Assembly: GCA_964390795.1 (NCBI GenBank)
Contig: CAYMLQ010000027.1
Location: 1 to 31,458, forward strand
Reading direction: 5' to 3'
DNA: 31,458 nucleotides
From: CAYMLQ01 sp964390795
GTDB lineage: Bacteria; Verrucomicrobiota; Kiritimatiellia; RFP12; UBA1067
Numbering within the stretch: the first letter of the stretch is position 1; each line of letters begins with the position of its first letter. Of this stretch, positions 22,536-31,442 are shown one piece after another. The notes under the pieces are model-generated. The model was not told the DNA's origin, made no database searches, and was given only the letters and a program-made list of their open reading frames with translations. The position numbers and the translations under genes are program-made.

Positions 22536-25484
22536 GTGCAGCCAGAAAGTACAGCCAGAATCCATGTGCCGCCGACGGAGCGCGTGGCTCCAGACAACGT
22601 GCAGGATAGTCCGACGGTGCGCATCGCGCCGAGCGAGTCGCTCTCGTATCAGGAACCGCGGGATGACAAGCTGTTCGACCAGTACACGATTTACAGCAAG
22701 ATCGGCAACGGCGGCATGGGGGTGGTCTATCTTGCGCGGGACCGCCGGCTGGGGCGCTTCGTCGCGATCAAGCGGCTGAATCATCAGGCGCAGGCGATCC
22801 CTGCGCTGCGGCAGCGCTTTCTGCACGAGGCGCGCGCGGTCGCCGCGCTCAGCCACGTGCACATCGTTCACATTTACGCGCTGGGAGAGGACGAGGACGG
22901 GCCGTTCATCGTGATGGAGTATATCGCGGGGCCGGACGACACCAGCGTGAAGCGGGACGCTCACGCCGGCGGCCTGGTTCAGCCGAACCCCCCGCTCACG
23001 CTGGACCAGTACGTGACGCGGCACGGCCAGCTTTCAACGGAAGATGCGGTCAACCTGCTGATCAAGATCGCCCGGGCGGTGTCGTATGCGCACGACAGCG
23101 GGGTGATTCACCGGGATCTGAAGCCGAGCAATATCCTGATGGACAAGAGCAGCGAGCCGAAGATCGTGGACTTCGGTCTGGCTAGGCTGATGCGCAAGGA
23201 GGAGACGAAGCTCACGGTGCCGGGCGAGAAGCTGCTCTCGCTGGGGTACGGCGCGCCGGAGCAGGAGTCGGACGCGAGCATGTCCGACGAGCGCGCGGAC
23301 GTTTACGGGCTGGGGGCGCTGCTGTTCTTCACGATCACGGGGCAGAATCCGCGCTACTTCCGGGAGCAGGACGTTCCGGTGCCGCTGCGCGATGTGGTGG
23401 TGAAGGCCTTGGCCACCGACAAGGAGCAGCGGTGGCCGTCGGCCCTGGCGTTTGCCGAGGCCTTGCATCAGGTGCAGACCAAGACGCGCGTCGAGACGCC
23501 GACGGTGAAGACGACGTGGCGGTGCAAGTGGTGCGATTCGGTGAATCCGCTGACCATCAAGTACTGCGCCGAATGCGGCTGGGACGGCTCCGAGGCCTGT
23601 CCGGAGTGTGGGGCGGACACGTTCATGGGCATCCAGTACTGCGGCAGTTGCGGGGCGGACGCGCGGTCCTACGAGATGCTCCTGCAGCTGCTGCGAAAAA
23701 TGCGCGAGGCGGCGTCGCTACAGCGCTTTGAGCGGGTGATCTCCTACGCGGGGCGGGTGCATGGCTTCGAGCCGGCCGGCCCGGCCGGGCGGCGCTATCT
23801 GACCGAGGTGACGGAGCTGCGCGACCAGGCCGAGAAGAACATCTTGAGGCGCGACCAGCTCAAGGAGCAGATTCCGATCGAGATCCGCGCGGAGAACTTT
23901 GAGCGCGCCGCGCTCTTCATCAAGCAGTACCGCGAACTCGCTGAAGACAAGCACAGTTTTGAAAGCGAAGCGCAGCAGCTGCCGGCGCAGATGGTGGGGC
24001 GCGATCTGCAGCGGGCGAGGCGCGCGCTAAATAATCACGAATGGGCCTTGGCCGCGCGCATCTGCGACGAGCTGCTGCGCGAGACCGCGCCCGACAACCC
24101 CGAGTGCCTCAGCATCCGCCGGTCGATCCGGCATCACCGGGTGTTTTCCGAGGTCAGGTTTGCGGCGTCGCTCGCGCTCGTGATCGGCCTGATGTATCTG
24201 GGCAGCCTGCCGGTCGCGGCCAAAGTGTCGCAGGGCGTGTTGGGAACCGTGCCGCGGCTTTTCTACACGCCGGGGTTGTGGATGTACGAGGAGAGCCTGC
24301 TCGCGACGCCGCTGCAGCACTATGCGCGGCTCTGGCTGGGCGATACAGCGGTGGCGGACCGGTTCCGCACGATGACGCAGAGCGCTGCCAAGGTTTCGGA
24401 GCAGGTGGTCAAGCCCGGCGAATTGGACCAGAAGCAGCAGGAGTATTCGAAACAGGTGGCGGAGAGCGAAGCCGAACGCGCCGCTTTCTTGCGCGCCTGG
24501 CCCGTGGAGTACGTCCGCGAATTGGATCTGCTTATGGAGCGCAGGCGCACGGCGGGCGACTTCGAGGGCTGGGCCGTGGTGCAGGAGGAGCGGAAGCGGT
24601 TTGACGACACGCGGCAGATCACGGAGCAGGGGAACGAGGAGCTGTCTGAGCTGAACGTGTTGAAAAACAAGTATCGGCAGATGCTGTCGGACCAGCGGCT
24701 GCTGCACAGCCGCAAAGTGGTCACGCTGTGCAAGAAGTACGTGAACGATTTGACCGACATGCAGAAGCGCTACATGCAGGACGGCAAGATGGATTTGGCG
24801 ATGGCGGTGAATGCCGAGATCCGCCGCGCGCGCGGGACACCGCATCAGCTGGCGGCGGAGTCGGTGCTGGCCGCTGCGACGACGACCGGCGCGGTGGAGT
24901 CCGAAACGCCTCCCCAGATGCTGCTGGTCGGCACGGTGGAGAACCGCGTTCAAGGGGTTGCCAACTTGCGCGGCGAGTTCGAGCGCGAACTGACGGAGGT
25001 GGAGCGGAGCGCGGCGAAAAAGGTGGCGGAGTGGCCCGAAAAATATGTGGCGGGGCTGACCGAACTCATGGACCAGTTTCAGCGTGCCGGCGATTATGGC
25101 GGGTGGGAGAGCGTCCGTGACGAGATCAGCCGGTTCGAGGCGGACCGCACCATTCTCCAGCGGAACATTGTGCTGCAGCCGTCCGAACTGATGGACTTGC
25201 AGAAGAAACACTTCTTACAACGTGAAGAGAACAAGCGCAGCCGCGCCGAAGGCGTCGTCGACACGACCGAGAAGTACGTCAAGCAGCTACAGGAGCTGCA
25301 GAAGAAGCTGACGGTCGAGGGGCAGATGGAGACGGCGGCGATCGTCAATGCGGAGATCAAGCGCGTGAGGTCACGCGTGGACTACATTGAGGCCCAGAAC
25401 GAGGTTTCTCCGCAGGGGCCGCCTGTGCCGCCGACCCTGCGCCCCCCGGCGACTCCGGCTGAGGCGGTCGGCGCGCTGCCCTGA
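22536..25484 (+). CDS. Eukaryotic-type Ser/Thr protein kinase with zinc ribbons and a repeat-bearing tail
   Basis: This 982-residue protein has a kinase domain at about 50-315: glycine loop IGNGGMGVVY (56-65), Lys 79 in VAIKRL, catalytic Asp 194 in HRDLKPSN, Asp 212 in DFGLAR, and APEQ (240-243). All key residues are present. Two zinc-ribbon-like pairs follow (CxxC at 330/333 with 344/347; 355/358 with 369/372). A helical region comes next, then one likely membrane helix (about 541-560). The tail contains two copies of a unit about 178 residues long, each with two versions of a Y-V-x-x-L motif repeat (659, 735, 837, 914), and ends Pro-rich. If topology is normal the kinase is cytoplasmic and the tail periplasmic. 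GTG 22536 is the start, with GGGAG 6 nt upstream. Substrate unknown. Confidence 0.92.
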   Translation: MQPESTARIHVPPTERVAPDNVQDSPTVRIAPSESLSYQEPRDDKLFDQYTIYSKIGNGGMGVVYLARDRRLGRFVAIKRLNHQAQAIPALRQRFLHEARAVAALSHVHIVHIYALGEDEDGPFIVMEYIAGPDDTSVKRDAHAGGLVQPNPPLTLDQYVTRHGQLSTEDAVNLLIKIARAVSYAHDSGVIHRDLKPSNILMDKSSEPKIVDFGLARLMRKEETKLTVPGEKLLSLGYGAPEQESDASMSDERADVYGLGALLFFTITGQNPRYFREQDVPVPLRDVVVKALATDKEQRWPSALAFAEALHQVQTKTRVETPTVKTTWRCKWCDSVNPLTIKYCAECGWDGSEACPECGADTFMGIQYCGSCGADARSYEMLLQLLRKMREAASLQRFERVISYAGRVHGFEPAGPAGRRYLTEVTELRDQAEKNILRRDQLKEQIPIEIRAENFERAALFIKQYRELAEDKHSFESEAQQLPAQMVGRDLQRARRALNNHEWALAARICDELLRETAPDNPECLSIRRSIRHHRVFSEVRFAASLALVIGLMYLGSLPVAAKVSQGVLGTVPRLFYTPGLWMYEESLLATPLQHYARLWLGDTAVADRFRTMTQSAAKVSEQVVKPGELDQKQQEYSKQVAESEAERAAFLRAWPVEYVRELDLLMERRRTAGDFEGWAVVQEERKRFDDTRQITEQGNEELSELNVLKNKYRQMLSDQRLLHSRKVVTLCKKYVNDLTDMQKRYMQDGKMDLAMAVNAEIRRARGTPHQLAAESVLAAATTTGAVESETPPQMLLVGTVENRVQGVANLRGEFERELTEVERSAAKKVAEWPEKYVAGLTELMDQFQRAGDYGGWESVRDEISRFEADRTILQRNIVLQPSELMDLQKKHFLQREENKRSRAEGVVDTTEKYVKQLQELQKKLTVEGQMETAAIVNAEIKRVRSRVDYIEAQNEVSPQGPPVPPTLRPPATPAEAVGALP

Positions 25485-25535
25485 CCGGCTGTTGAGCACG
25501 CGGTGGTCTGCCGCAGAAAGAGAAAGGGAATGGCC

Positions 25536-26315
25536 ATGTTTGATGTGACGTGCCGTGTGGTCAGCCAGACGCCGCTGACGTCCGCCTACCGGGCGCTTGA
25601 AGTGGAGGCGGGCGAGATCGTGGGCAGCGCGCGTCCCGGGCAGTTTGTGCATCTCCGGGTGCCGGGGCTCGAGCGGGCGTCGCTGCGGCGCCCGTTCAGC
25701 ATCTTCGGCGCTCGGGACGGGCTGCTGAAGATTCTGTATAAGACGGTCGGGCGTGGAACCGAGGAGATGGGCCGCTTGAGGGCTGGCGACGAGGTGCAGA
25801 TGATCGGGCCGCTCGGCAACGGTTTTCCGCTGGAGCCGCAAGGGGTTCCTCTGCTGGTGGCCGGCGGCTACGGAGTGGCGCCGCTCTGTTTTCTGGCGAG
25901 CCGCCTGAAGCAGAAGGGCGTGCTGCTCGTGGGCGGCCGCACCGCCGCAGATATCTTGGCGTGCGACCTGTTCGAGCAGATGGGCTGGGAGGTCCGCGTG
26001 GCGACTCAGGACGGCTCGCTCGGCGAGAAGGGACTGGTCACCGCGCCGCTCGACCGCGAACTCGGCCGGCTGAAAACGGAAGGGAAGACTGCGGAGCTGT
26101 TTGCGTGCGGGCCGGACGGCATGCTGCGGGCGGTGGGCGAGCGTGCGCTCGCGTCCGGCAGCCGCGGCTGGCTCTCGCTCGACAAGCACATGGTCTGCGG
26201 CGTGGGGGCCTGCCTCGCCTGCGTGCAGAATCTGAGGCGGGAGGACGGCTCGACCTGGATCGGCCGCGTGTGCCATGACGGGCCGATCTTTGAGGCACGC
26301 GAAATTGTTTGGTGA
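25536..26315 (+). CDS. pyrK: Dihydroorotate dehydrogenase electron transfer subunit
   Basis: This 259-residue protein is the PyrK partner of class 1B dihydroorotate dehydrogenase. It carries FAD and a 2Fe-2S cluster and passes electrons from dihydroorotate to NAD. The FAD site appears as LRRPFSIFG (50-58) and the NAD-domain glycine motif as LLVAGGYGVAPL (106-117). The cluster cysteines are Cys 221, 226, 229 and 246 (CGVGACLACV and RVCHDGP). The usual motif is MGCG; here it is VCGVGACLAC, still with correct spacing. ATG 25536 is preferred because AAAGGGA lies 6 nt upstream; ATG 25530 and GTG 25503 are in frame. pyrD follows after 24 bp, which confirms the pairing. Confidence 0.93.
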   Translation: MFDVTCRVVSQTPLTSAYRALEVEAGEIVGSARPGQFVHLRVPGLERASLRRPFSIFGARDGLLKILYKTVGRGTEEMGRLRAGDEVQMIGPLGNGFPLEPQGVPLLVAGGYGVAPLCFLASRLKQKGVLLVGGRTAADILACDLFEQMGWEVRVATQDGSLGEKGLVTAPLDRELGRLKTEGKTAELFACGPDGMLRAVGERALASGSRGWLSLDKHMVCGVGACLACVQNLRREDGSTWIGRVCHDGPIFEAREIVW

Positions 26316-26339
26316 CGTGGGACAGGAGCGCAGGCGCGT

Positions 26340-27260
26340 ATGCAAGAAGTGGATCTCAGTGTGGATTTGGGCGGTATCCGGATGAAGAACCCGGTGACGG
26401 TGGCGTCGGGTACGTTCGGGTATGGCAAAGAGTATGCCGAGCTGATCGATGTGACGCGGCTGGGCGCGATCACGGTTAAAGGTATCCGGGCGCAGCCGTG
26501 GCCCGGCAATCCGCTGCCGCGGCACGTGGAGGTGACCGGCGGCATGGTCAACGCGATCGGACTGCAGGGGCCCGGCGTGGACGGGTTCGTGCGCGACTAT
26601 ATGCCCTTCCTGCGCACGACGGGCGTGCCGGTGATCGTCAATATCTGGGGGACGAGCGAAGAGGAGTACGCCGAGGTCGCGCGGCGTCTCAGCGACGTGG
26701 AAGGCGTGGTGGCGCTGGAGCTGAACATCTCGTGCCCGAATGTGAAAGAGGGCGGCCACGCGTTCGGCACGGACCCGCGTACGGCGGCGGCGCTGGTGGC
26801 GGCGGTGCGGCGTGCGACGCGGCTGCCGCTTCTGCCGAAGCTGGCGCCGAACGTGCCGGACATCAAGGTCTTTGTGCGCGCCGCCCAAGAGGCTGGCGCG
26901 GACGCTCTGGCGCTGATCAACACCCTGCCGGCGATGGTCATCGACATCGAGACGCGACGGCCGGTCCTGGCCAACAAAGTGGGCGGGCTTTCAGGGCCGG
27001 CGATTCACCCGGTTGCCGTGAAGCTGGTGTGGGAGGCGGCGCAGGCGGCCACCGTCCCGATCCTCGCGATGGGCGGAGTCATGGGCCCCGAACAGGCCAT
27101 CGAATTTCTGATCGCGGGCGCGACGGCCGTGGCGGTCGGCACCGCCAACTTCATCGACGCGTCCACGCCGCTGCGCGTGATCGACGGCATTGCCGATTAT
27201 CTCCGGCGGCACGGGATGCGCTCGGTGAAGGAACTGACGGGTTCTCTGGTGACGACGTGA
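26340..27260 (+). CDS. pyrD: Dihydroorotate dehydrogenase, class 1B catalytic subunit
   Basis: This 306-residue FMN TIM-barrel enzyme oxidises dihydroorotate to orotate, the fourth step of pyrimidine synthesis. Visible marks are MKNPVTVASGTFGYGKEY (15-32), KGIRAQPWPGNPLPR (47-61), ELNISCPNV with catalytic Cys 132 (Cys is typical of class 1), KLAPNV, and LANKVGGLSGPAIHPVAV. The FMN phosphate site reads GGVMGPEQAIEFLIAGATAV. No membrane helix is present, unlike class 2. It works with the adjacent PyrK. AGGAG lies about 11 nt upstream of the ATG, a little long. No other pyr gene is in the window. Confidence 0.95.
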   Translation: MQEVDLSVDLGGIRMKNPVTVASGTFGYGKEYAELIDVTRLGAITVKGIRAQPWPGNPLPRHVEVTGGMVNAIGLQGPGVDGFVRDYMPFLRTTGVPVIVNIWGTSEEEYAEVARRLSDVEGVVALELNISCPNVKEGGHAFGTDPRTAAALVAAVRRATRLPLLPKLAPNVPDIKVFVRAAQEAGADALALINTLPAMVIDIETRRPVLANKVGGLSGPAIHPVAVKLVWEAAQAATVPILAMGGVMGPEQAIEFLIAGATAVAVGTANFIDASTPLRVIDGIADYLRRHGMRSVKELTGSLVTT

Positions 27261-27283
27261 CGCCCGTGTGGCGGGAGGCTCCT

Positions 27284-28432
27284 ATGGAACGGAAATGGTA
27301 TTACGCGGTCGACGGCGTTCGGCACGGGCCGGTCACGTTTGAGGAACTGCGCGCGTTGGTTGTGGGCGGCACGTTGAAGGCGCTTGATCTGGTGTGGCAG
27401 CCAGAGTTCGGTCCCGAGTGGCGCAACGTGGGGCAGGTGAGGGCGCTGTTTGAGGCGCCCGCTCAGGAGGTGCCGCCGCTGGAAGCGGACGAGCGCAAGG
27501 TGCCCCTGCTTGGGGTGGCGGGGGCGCGGCCCTCGTGTCTGGCTGCGGCGTCGCAGGCGTACGCCCGGGTGGTCGAGGTGCTGTTTAAGCCGTTTGACGT
27601 CTCGAGGTGGTTCAGCATGGGATTCTGCGCCTGGCTGGCTTACATCGGCACGCAGTCGGGCAACTTCAACGGACTGGGGGAGGGCAACCCCGGCGTCCTC
27701 AAAGAGCAGATCGACACGTTCTTGGACAAACTGGCGAACGCGTCGGCCCATCCGGGCGTGGTGGCCTCGGTCGTGCTGTTGCTTGTGCTGGGCCTGCTGT
27801 TCGGGCTGTGGCTCTGCTCGCTGCGCTCGCGGGGCGATTTCATGTTCCTGCACCGGTGGTACCGCCCGGACGCGACGATCCGGCAATGCTGGCTGTCTTC
27901 GCGTGCCGCCGCACACGAGCTGTTTGTCTGGCGCGTCTATTTCTTCCTCATCGCGCTGCTGCTGTTTGCGCTGGACGGGGCTGTCGCGTATGTGCGGATT
28001 GTCCGGCCGTATCTGGACGCGGACAAGGTGTGGGGCGACGCGCTGGTGCGGCCGACCGTGGCCTGCGTGACGGTGGCGGTGCTGCTCTCGATCGGGGTGC
28101 AGCTTGTGGCGCATCTGGCCAAGGCGTTCGTGGTGCCGGTGATGTATTGGCACGGCGTGACCGCACCTCGCGCGTGGTTGGTCGTCTTTGCGCTCTGCAA
28201 CCAGTATCCGTTCGCCGTGCTCAGCTACCTGGCTTGCGGCGTGGTTTTCTTGGTGATGGCGGTCATGGGAGGCCTGGCGTTTGTCTTGTGCACCTGCTGC
28301 ATCGGAATCATTCCCTTGGCGCTGCCGTATCTGAGCGGCGTGGTGCTGCTTCCCGTGTATCTCTTTTTCCGCGGCTATGCGGTCTGCTTCTTGAGCCAGT
28401 GGCGGTCGGAATTGGTTCCCGCCGAGGCTTGA
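27284..28432 (+). CDS. GYF_2-domain multi-pass membrane protein
   Basis: This 382-residue protein starts with a GYF_2 (DUF4339-like) domain at about 3-55: KWYYAVDGVRHGPVTFEELR, then DLVWQPEFGPEWRNVGQV. That domain probably binds peptides. Residues about 100-370 hold five or six hydrophobic helices (near 157-180, 215-240, 258-285, 308-330, 332-350, 352-370), with CTCCIG at 336-341. Similar membrane parts occur in unnamed proteins of planctomycetes and verrucomicrobia. The function is unknown. GGGAGG lies 5 nt upstream of the ATG, fixing the start 23 bp after pyrD. Its operon neighbours are metabolic enzymes and a membrane kinase; a link to the kinase is possible but unsupported. Confidence 0.82.
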   Translation: MERKWYYAVDGVRHGPVTFEELRALVVGGTLKALDLVWQPEFGPEWRNVGQVRALFEAPAQEVPPLEADERKVPLLGVAGARPSCLAAASQAYARVVEVLFKPFDVSRWFSMGFCAWLAYIGTQSGNFNGLGEGNPGVLKEQIDTFLDKLANASAHPGVVASVVLLLVLGLLFGLWLCSLRSRGDFMFLHRWYRPDATIRQCWLSSRAAAHELFVWRVYFFLIALLLFALDGAVAYVRIVRPYLDADKVWGDALVRPTVACVTVAVLLSIGVQLVAHLAKAFVVPVMYWHGVTAPRAWLVVFALCNQYPFAVLSYLACGVVFLVMAVMGGLAFVLCTCCIGIIPLALPYLSGVVLLPVYLFFRGYAVCFLSQWRSELVPAEA

Positions 28433-28451
28433 GCAGGGAAGGGGTGGTGCG

Positions 28452-29696
28452 ATGATTTCACGCGAGTTGATTCAAGCGATCCCCAAGAGCGACTTGCACG
28501 TGCATTTGGACGGCTCCATGCGCACGGCGACGCTGATCGAGCTGGCCCGCGCGAACGGCGTCGTGCTGCCGTCGTACGAAGTCGAGGGCATGCACGAGCT
28601 GGTCTTCAAGCCGGTGTATGCGAATCTCGGAGAGTACCTGCGGGGCTTCGACTATACCTGCGCGGTGCTGCAAACGTTCGAGGCGATGGAGCGCGCGGCC
28701 TTTGAGATGGCCGAGGACGCGATCGCGCAGGGCGTGCGCTACATGGAGGTGCGCTTTGCGCCGCAGCGTCTGGTGTCGTCGGGAGAGGACTGCGTGCGGG
28801 CCTTCCAGGCGGTGGGCGACGGACTGCTGCGGGCCAAGCGGGCCCATAATCTATCCGACGCGGTGACGCGGGGCGACGACATCCCTTTCGACTGGGCGAT
28901 CATCTGCTGCGCGATGCGCAATTTCGGCCGCGGAATGAGCGTGTATTATGACCGGCTCTTGGACGTGCTGCCGGGCATGCAGCGCAAGGAGGTGGTCGCC
29001 ATCGCGTCGCTGGAGGCGGTGCGTGCGGCGGTGTCCGCCCGCGAGCGTCACGGCATCCCGGTGACCGGGTTCGATCTTGCGGGCGAGGAGTCCGGCTATC
29101 GGGCGGGGCACCACTACGCGGCCTACGAAGAGGCGCACAGGCACTTTATCCGCAAGACGGTGCATGCGGGCGAGGCCTACGGCCCGGAATCGATTTATGA
29201 GGCGATCGCGCGCTGCCATGCGGAGCGGATCGGACACGGCACGTTTCTCTTCGCGCCGGAGCGGATTCAGGATCCGCTGATCGCCGACAAGACGGCGTTC
29301 ACCGATCAGCTGGCGGACTACATCGCGACCATGCGCGTGACCATCGAGGTGTGCCCGACCAGCAATCTCCAGACCATTCCCGAGCTGGCGGGAGACATGC
29401 GGAACCATCCGGTGAAGCGCATGCTCGACTACGGCATGGCGGTGGCCGTGGCGACCGACAACACGCTGGTCTCTCACACGAACATCAACCGCGAGCTGGC
29501 GCTGGTCTCCGATGCCTGCAGCCTTGACCTTTCGGCGTTCAAGCGCTTGGTGCTGGCGGGCTTCAAAGGCGCGTTCTATCCGGGCCGCTACGCGGAGAAG
29601 CGTGCTTTCGTGAGGCGTGCGGCAGAGCGGTTCGAGACGGTTGTAGAACGGCGCGGCCGCGGCCATAACGGGGGAGGTTCCGGATGCGTTTCCTGA
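28452..29696 (+). CDS. Adenosine deaminase family protein
   Basis: This 414-residue TIM-barrel metal hydrolase has the adenosine deaminase pattern. Zinc ligands His 16 and His 18 lie in SDLHVHLDGS, followed by VHAGEAYGPE (His 238, catalytic Glu 241), RIGHGTF (His 262), VCPTSNLQT and VATDNTL (Asp 336). Asn 337 replaces the second Asp of the usual TDDP; a TDN form also occurs in some actinobacterial adenosine deaminases, so activity is not excluded. The chain is about 60-70 residues longer than usual, mainly because of extra sequence near 125-190. It probably deaminates adenosine to inosine, but related enzymes act on adenine, aminofutalosine or other purines. It lies 19 bp after the GYF_2 gene, and its 3' end overlaps the next gene by 13 bp. 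Confidence 0.87.
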   Translation: MISRELIQAIPKSDLHVHLDGSMRTATLIELARANGVVLPSYEVEGMHELVFKPVYANLGEYLRGFDYTCAVLQTFEAMERAAFEMAEDAIAQGVRYMEVRFAPQRLVSSGEDCVRAFQAVGDGLLRAKRAHNLSDAVTRGDDIPFDWAIICCAMRNFGRGMSVYYDRLLDVLPGMQRKEVVAIASLEAVRAAVSARERHGIPVTGFDLAGEESGYRAGHHYAAYEEAHRHFIRKTVHAGEAYGPESIYEAIARCHAERIGHGTFLFAPERIQDPLIADKTAFTDQLADYIATMRVTIEVCPTSNLQTIPELAGDMRNHPVKRMLDYGMAVAVATDNTLVSHTNINRELALVSDACSLDLSAFKRLVLAGFKGAFYPGRYAEKRAFVRRAAERFETVVERRGRGHNGGGSGCVS

Positions 29697-31270
29697 CGGT
29701 CGAACAGATGCGTGCGGCAGATCACGCGGCGATTACCGAGAAGAAAATTCCCGGCGGCGTGCTCATGAACCGGGCGGGAACGGCGCTGGCGCGCGCGGTT
29801 GAGAAGCTGGCCGCGCTGCGCGGCATCAAGAGCGCCGTGCTGGTTGCCGGGCACGGCAACAACGGGGGTGACGCCTGCGTGGCGGCCCGCTGCCTGTACG
29901 AGGACGGGTTCCACGTGCAAGTGATTATGACCTGCGTGCCAGCCGTCCTGAAAGGCGACGCGCGCGAGGCGTGGGACGAGATGCGCACGGCGGGCGTGCC
30001 GTATGTCGTGCTGGCGGCGGCAGAGAGCTGGACCGAGGATGCCGGCGTATTTGCGGGCACGCTGATGAGGCACGGCATTCTGGTCGACGGCGTGTTGGGC
30101 ACGGGGTGCAAAGGTGCGCCGACGGGTGCTGCGGAGCGGGCGATCCGCTGGATCAACCAGATGCGGCGGCACGCGCTGGTCGTCGCCGCCGACCTGCCGT
30201 CCGGCATGAACGGCGACACCGGCGAGAACGCGGGTGTCGCGGTGCAGGCGGACGTGACGGTGACCTTTGCGCGGCCGAAGCGCTGTTTTCTGAATGCCGG
30301 ACAGGCGGAAAAGGTCGGCCTGCTGGTGGTGGCGGAGATCGGCATTCCCGACGAGATCTGTGACCGGGGCGCGTCGGACGAGCCGTGCCAGCTCATCGCG
30401 CTGCCGGAGCTTATCAAGGGGTACGCCGTGCGTCCCTGGTCGGCGCATAAAGGCGCGTTCGGGCACCTCTGCGTCATCGGCGGGGCGGCGGGCTACTGTC
30501 ATGCGCCGGTGCTCGCGGCGCTGGGCGCGGTCAGAAGCGGGGCGGGGCTGGTGACGCTGGCCGCGCCCGCGCAGAGCGGCTGGGCCGCGGCCGCGCACGT
30601 GCCGGAGGCGATGGTCCACGCGCTGGAGACGCCGCAGGGCGATCTCTCGGTTGCGGCGCTGGAGGCCTGGGGCCGGGATCTCGGCGACTTCGACGCGGTG
30701 GTGGCGGGTCCGGGCATGACGCAGACCGAACGCGTGCGCGAACTCATCGCGCACCTGCTCTCGTCCTATGACGGGCGGCTGGTGCTGGACGCGGACGGGC
30801 TCAATGCGCTGGCCGCGCTGCGTGCGGACGGGTGGCAGCCGCGCGAGGGGCAGCGTCTTGTGCTCACGCCGCACCCGGGTGAAGCGGCGAGGCTCTTGGG
30901 CGCAACGGTGGCTGAGGTTCAGGGCGACCGCCTGTCGGCCGTGCGCAAGCTGGCGGACCTGTATCAGGCGGTGGTGATTCTGAAAGGCGCGGGCACGCTG
31001 GTGTGCGAGCCGGGCGGACGGCCGTGGCTGAATCTGACCGGGAATCCCGGGATGGCCTCCGGCGGAACGGGCGACGTGCTGGCGGGCATGGTCGGGGCGC
31101 TGTGGGTGCAGGGCCTGGAGGCGGTGCCTGCGGCGACCACGGCGGTGTGGGCGCACGGCACGGCGGGCGATCTGGCGGCGTTCGCGGGGAGTCAGACGTC
31201 GCTCAGCGCGACGTCGCTGGCCGCGCGGCTGGGCCTGGTGTTTCAGACGATCGAGCGGCGCCCGGGCTAA
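29684..31270 (+). CDS. nnrD: Bifunctional NAD(P)HX epimerase / ADP-dependent NAD(P)HX dehydratase
   Basis: This 528-residue protein joins YjeF_N (NnrE, about 1-215) and the ribokinase-like YjeF_C (NnrD, about 240-520). Together they repair hydrated NADH and NADPH. The epimerase part shows AGHGNNGGDACVAAR (54-68), VDGVLGTGCKG and AADLPSGMNGDTG. The dehydratase part shows HKGAFGHLCVIGGAAGYCHA, AGPGMTQT, LDADGLNALA, LTPHPGEAARLLG, VILKGAGTLV and NPGMASGGTGDVLAGM (about 451-466), the nucleotide site. The length and domain order match the usual fused bacterial form. GGGGGAGG lies 6 nt upstream of the ATG, and the gene overlaps the deaminase gene by 13 bp. It is probably the last gene of the operon. 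NnrE and NnrD names both apply. Confidence 0.94.
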   Translation: MRFLTVEQMRAADHAAITEKKIPGGVLMNRAGTALARAVEKLAALRGIKSAVLVAGHGNNGGDACVAARCLYEDGFHVQVIMTCVPAVLKGDAREAWDEMRTAGVPYVVLAAAESWTEDAGVFAGTLMRHGILVDGVLGTGCKGAPTGAAERAIRWINQMRRHALVVAADLPSGMNGDTGENAGVAVQADVTVTFARPKRCFLNAGQAEKVGLLVVAEIGIPDEICDRGASDEPCQLIALPELIKGYAVRPWSAHKGAFGHLCVIGGAAGYCHAPVLAALGAVRSGAGLVTLAAPAQSGWAAAAHVPEAMVHALETPQGDLSVAALEAWGRDLGDFDAVVAGPGMTQTERVRELIAHLLSSYDGRLVLDADGLNALAALRADGWQPREGQRLVLTPHPGEAARLLGATVAEVQGDRLSAVRKLADLYQAVVILKGAGTLVCEPGGRPWLNLTGNPGMASGGTGDVLAGMVGALWVQGLEAVPAATTAVWAHGTAGDLAAFAGSQTSLSATSLAARLGLVFQTIERRPG

Positions 31271-31301
31271 GCGCTTATGGCGCTGGGGTAACTTTTTGCC
31301 C

Positions 31302-31325
31302 GCGAATCACGCGAACGTACGCGAA
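31302..31325 (+). repeat. Three GCGAA units, about 9-10 bp apart
   Basis: GCGAA begins at 31302, 31311 and 31321 (GCGAATCAC, GCGAACGTAC, GCGAATGG). It is a short degenerate tandem, 31 bp after the nnrD stop. It could be a fragment of an interspersed repeat; no function is evident. Confidence 0.4.
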
Positions 31326-31374
31326 TGGAATGCGGTCGTATTATATCGCTGCCGAAAAGCATTTAGCGTTTCTT

Positions 31375-31396
31375 AAGACCTGTCCCCGCCGGTCTT
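31375..31396 (+). terminator. Weak hairpin after the operon
   Basis: AAGACC (31375-31380) and GGTCTT (31391-31396) pair around a 10-nt loop, about 105 bp after the nnrD stop. It has a C after the stem rather than a U-run, so termination here is uncertain. Confidence 0.3.
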
Positions 31397-31401
31397 CATT
31401 G

Positions 31402-31420
31402 CAAACGTTCTAAACGTTTG
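31402..31420. repeat. Perfect 8-bp inverted repeat upstream of a possible gene
   Basis: CAAACGTT (31402-31409) and AACGTTTG (31413-31420) are exact complements around CTA. TAACGTTC recurs at 31427-31434. Being about 35 bp before the possible start at 31455, it could be an operator or part of the promoter area. Confidence 0.5.
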
Positions 31421-31442
31421 ACGCTCTAACGTTCTGACTATT

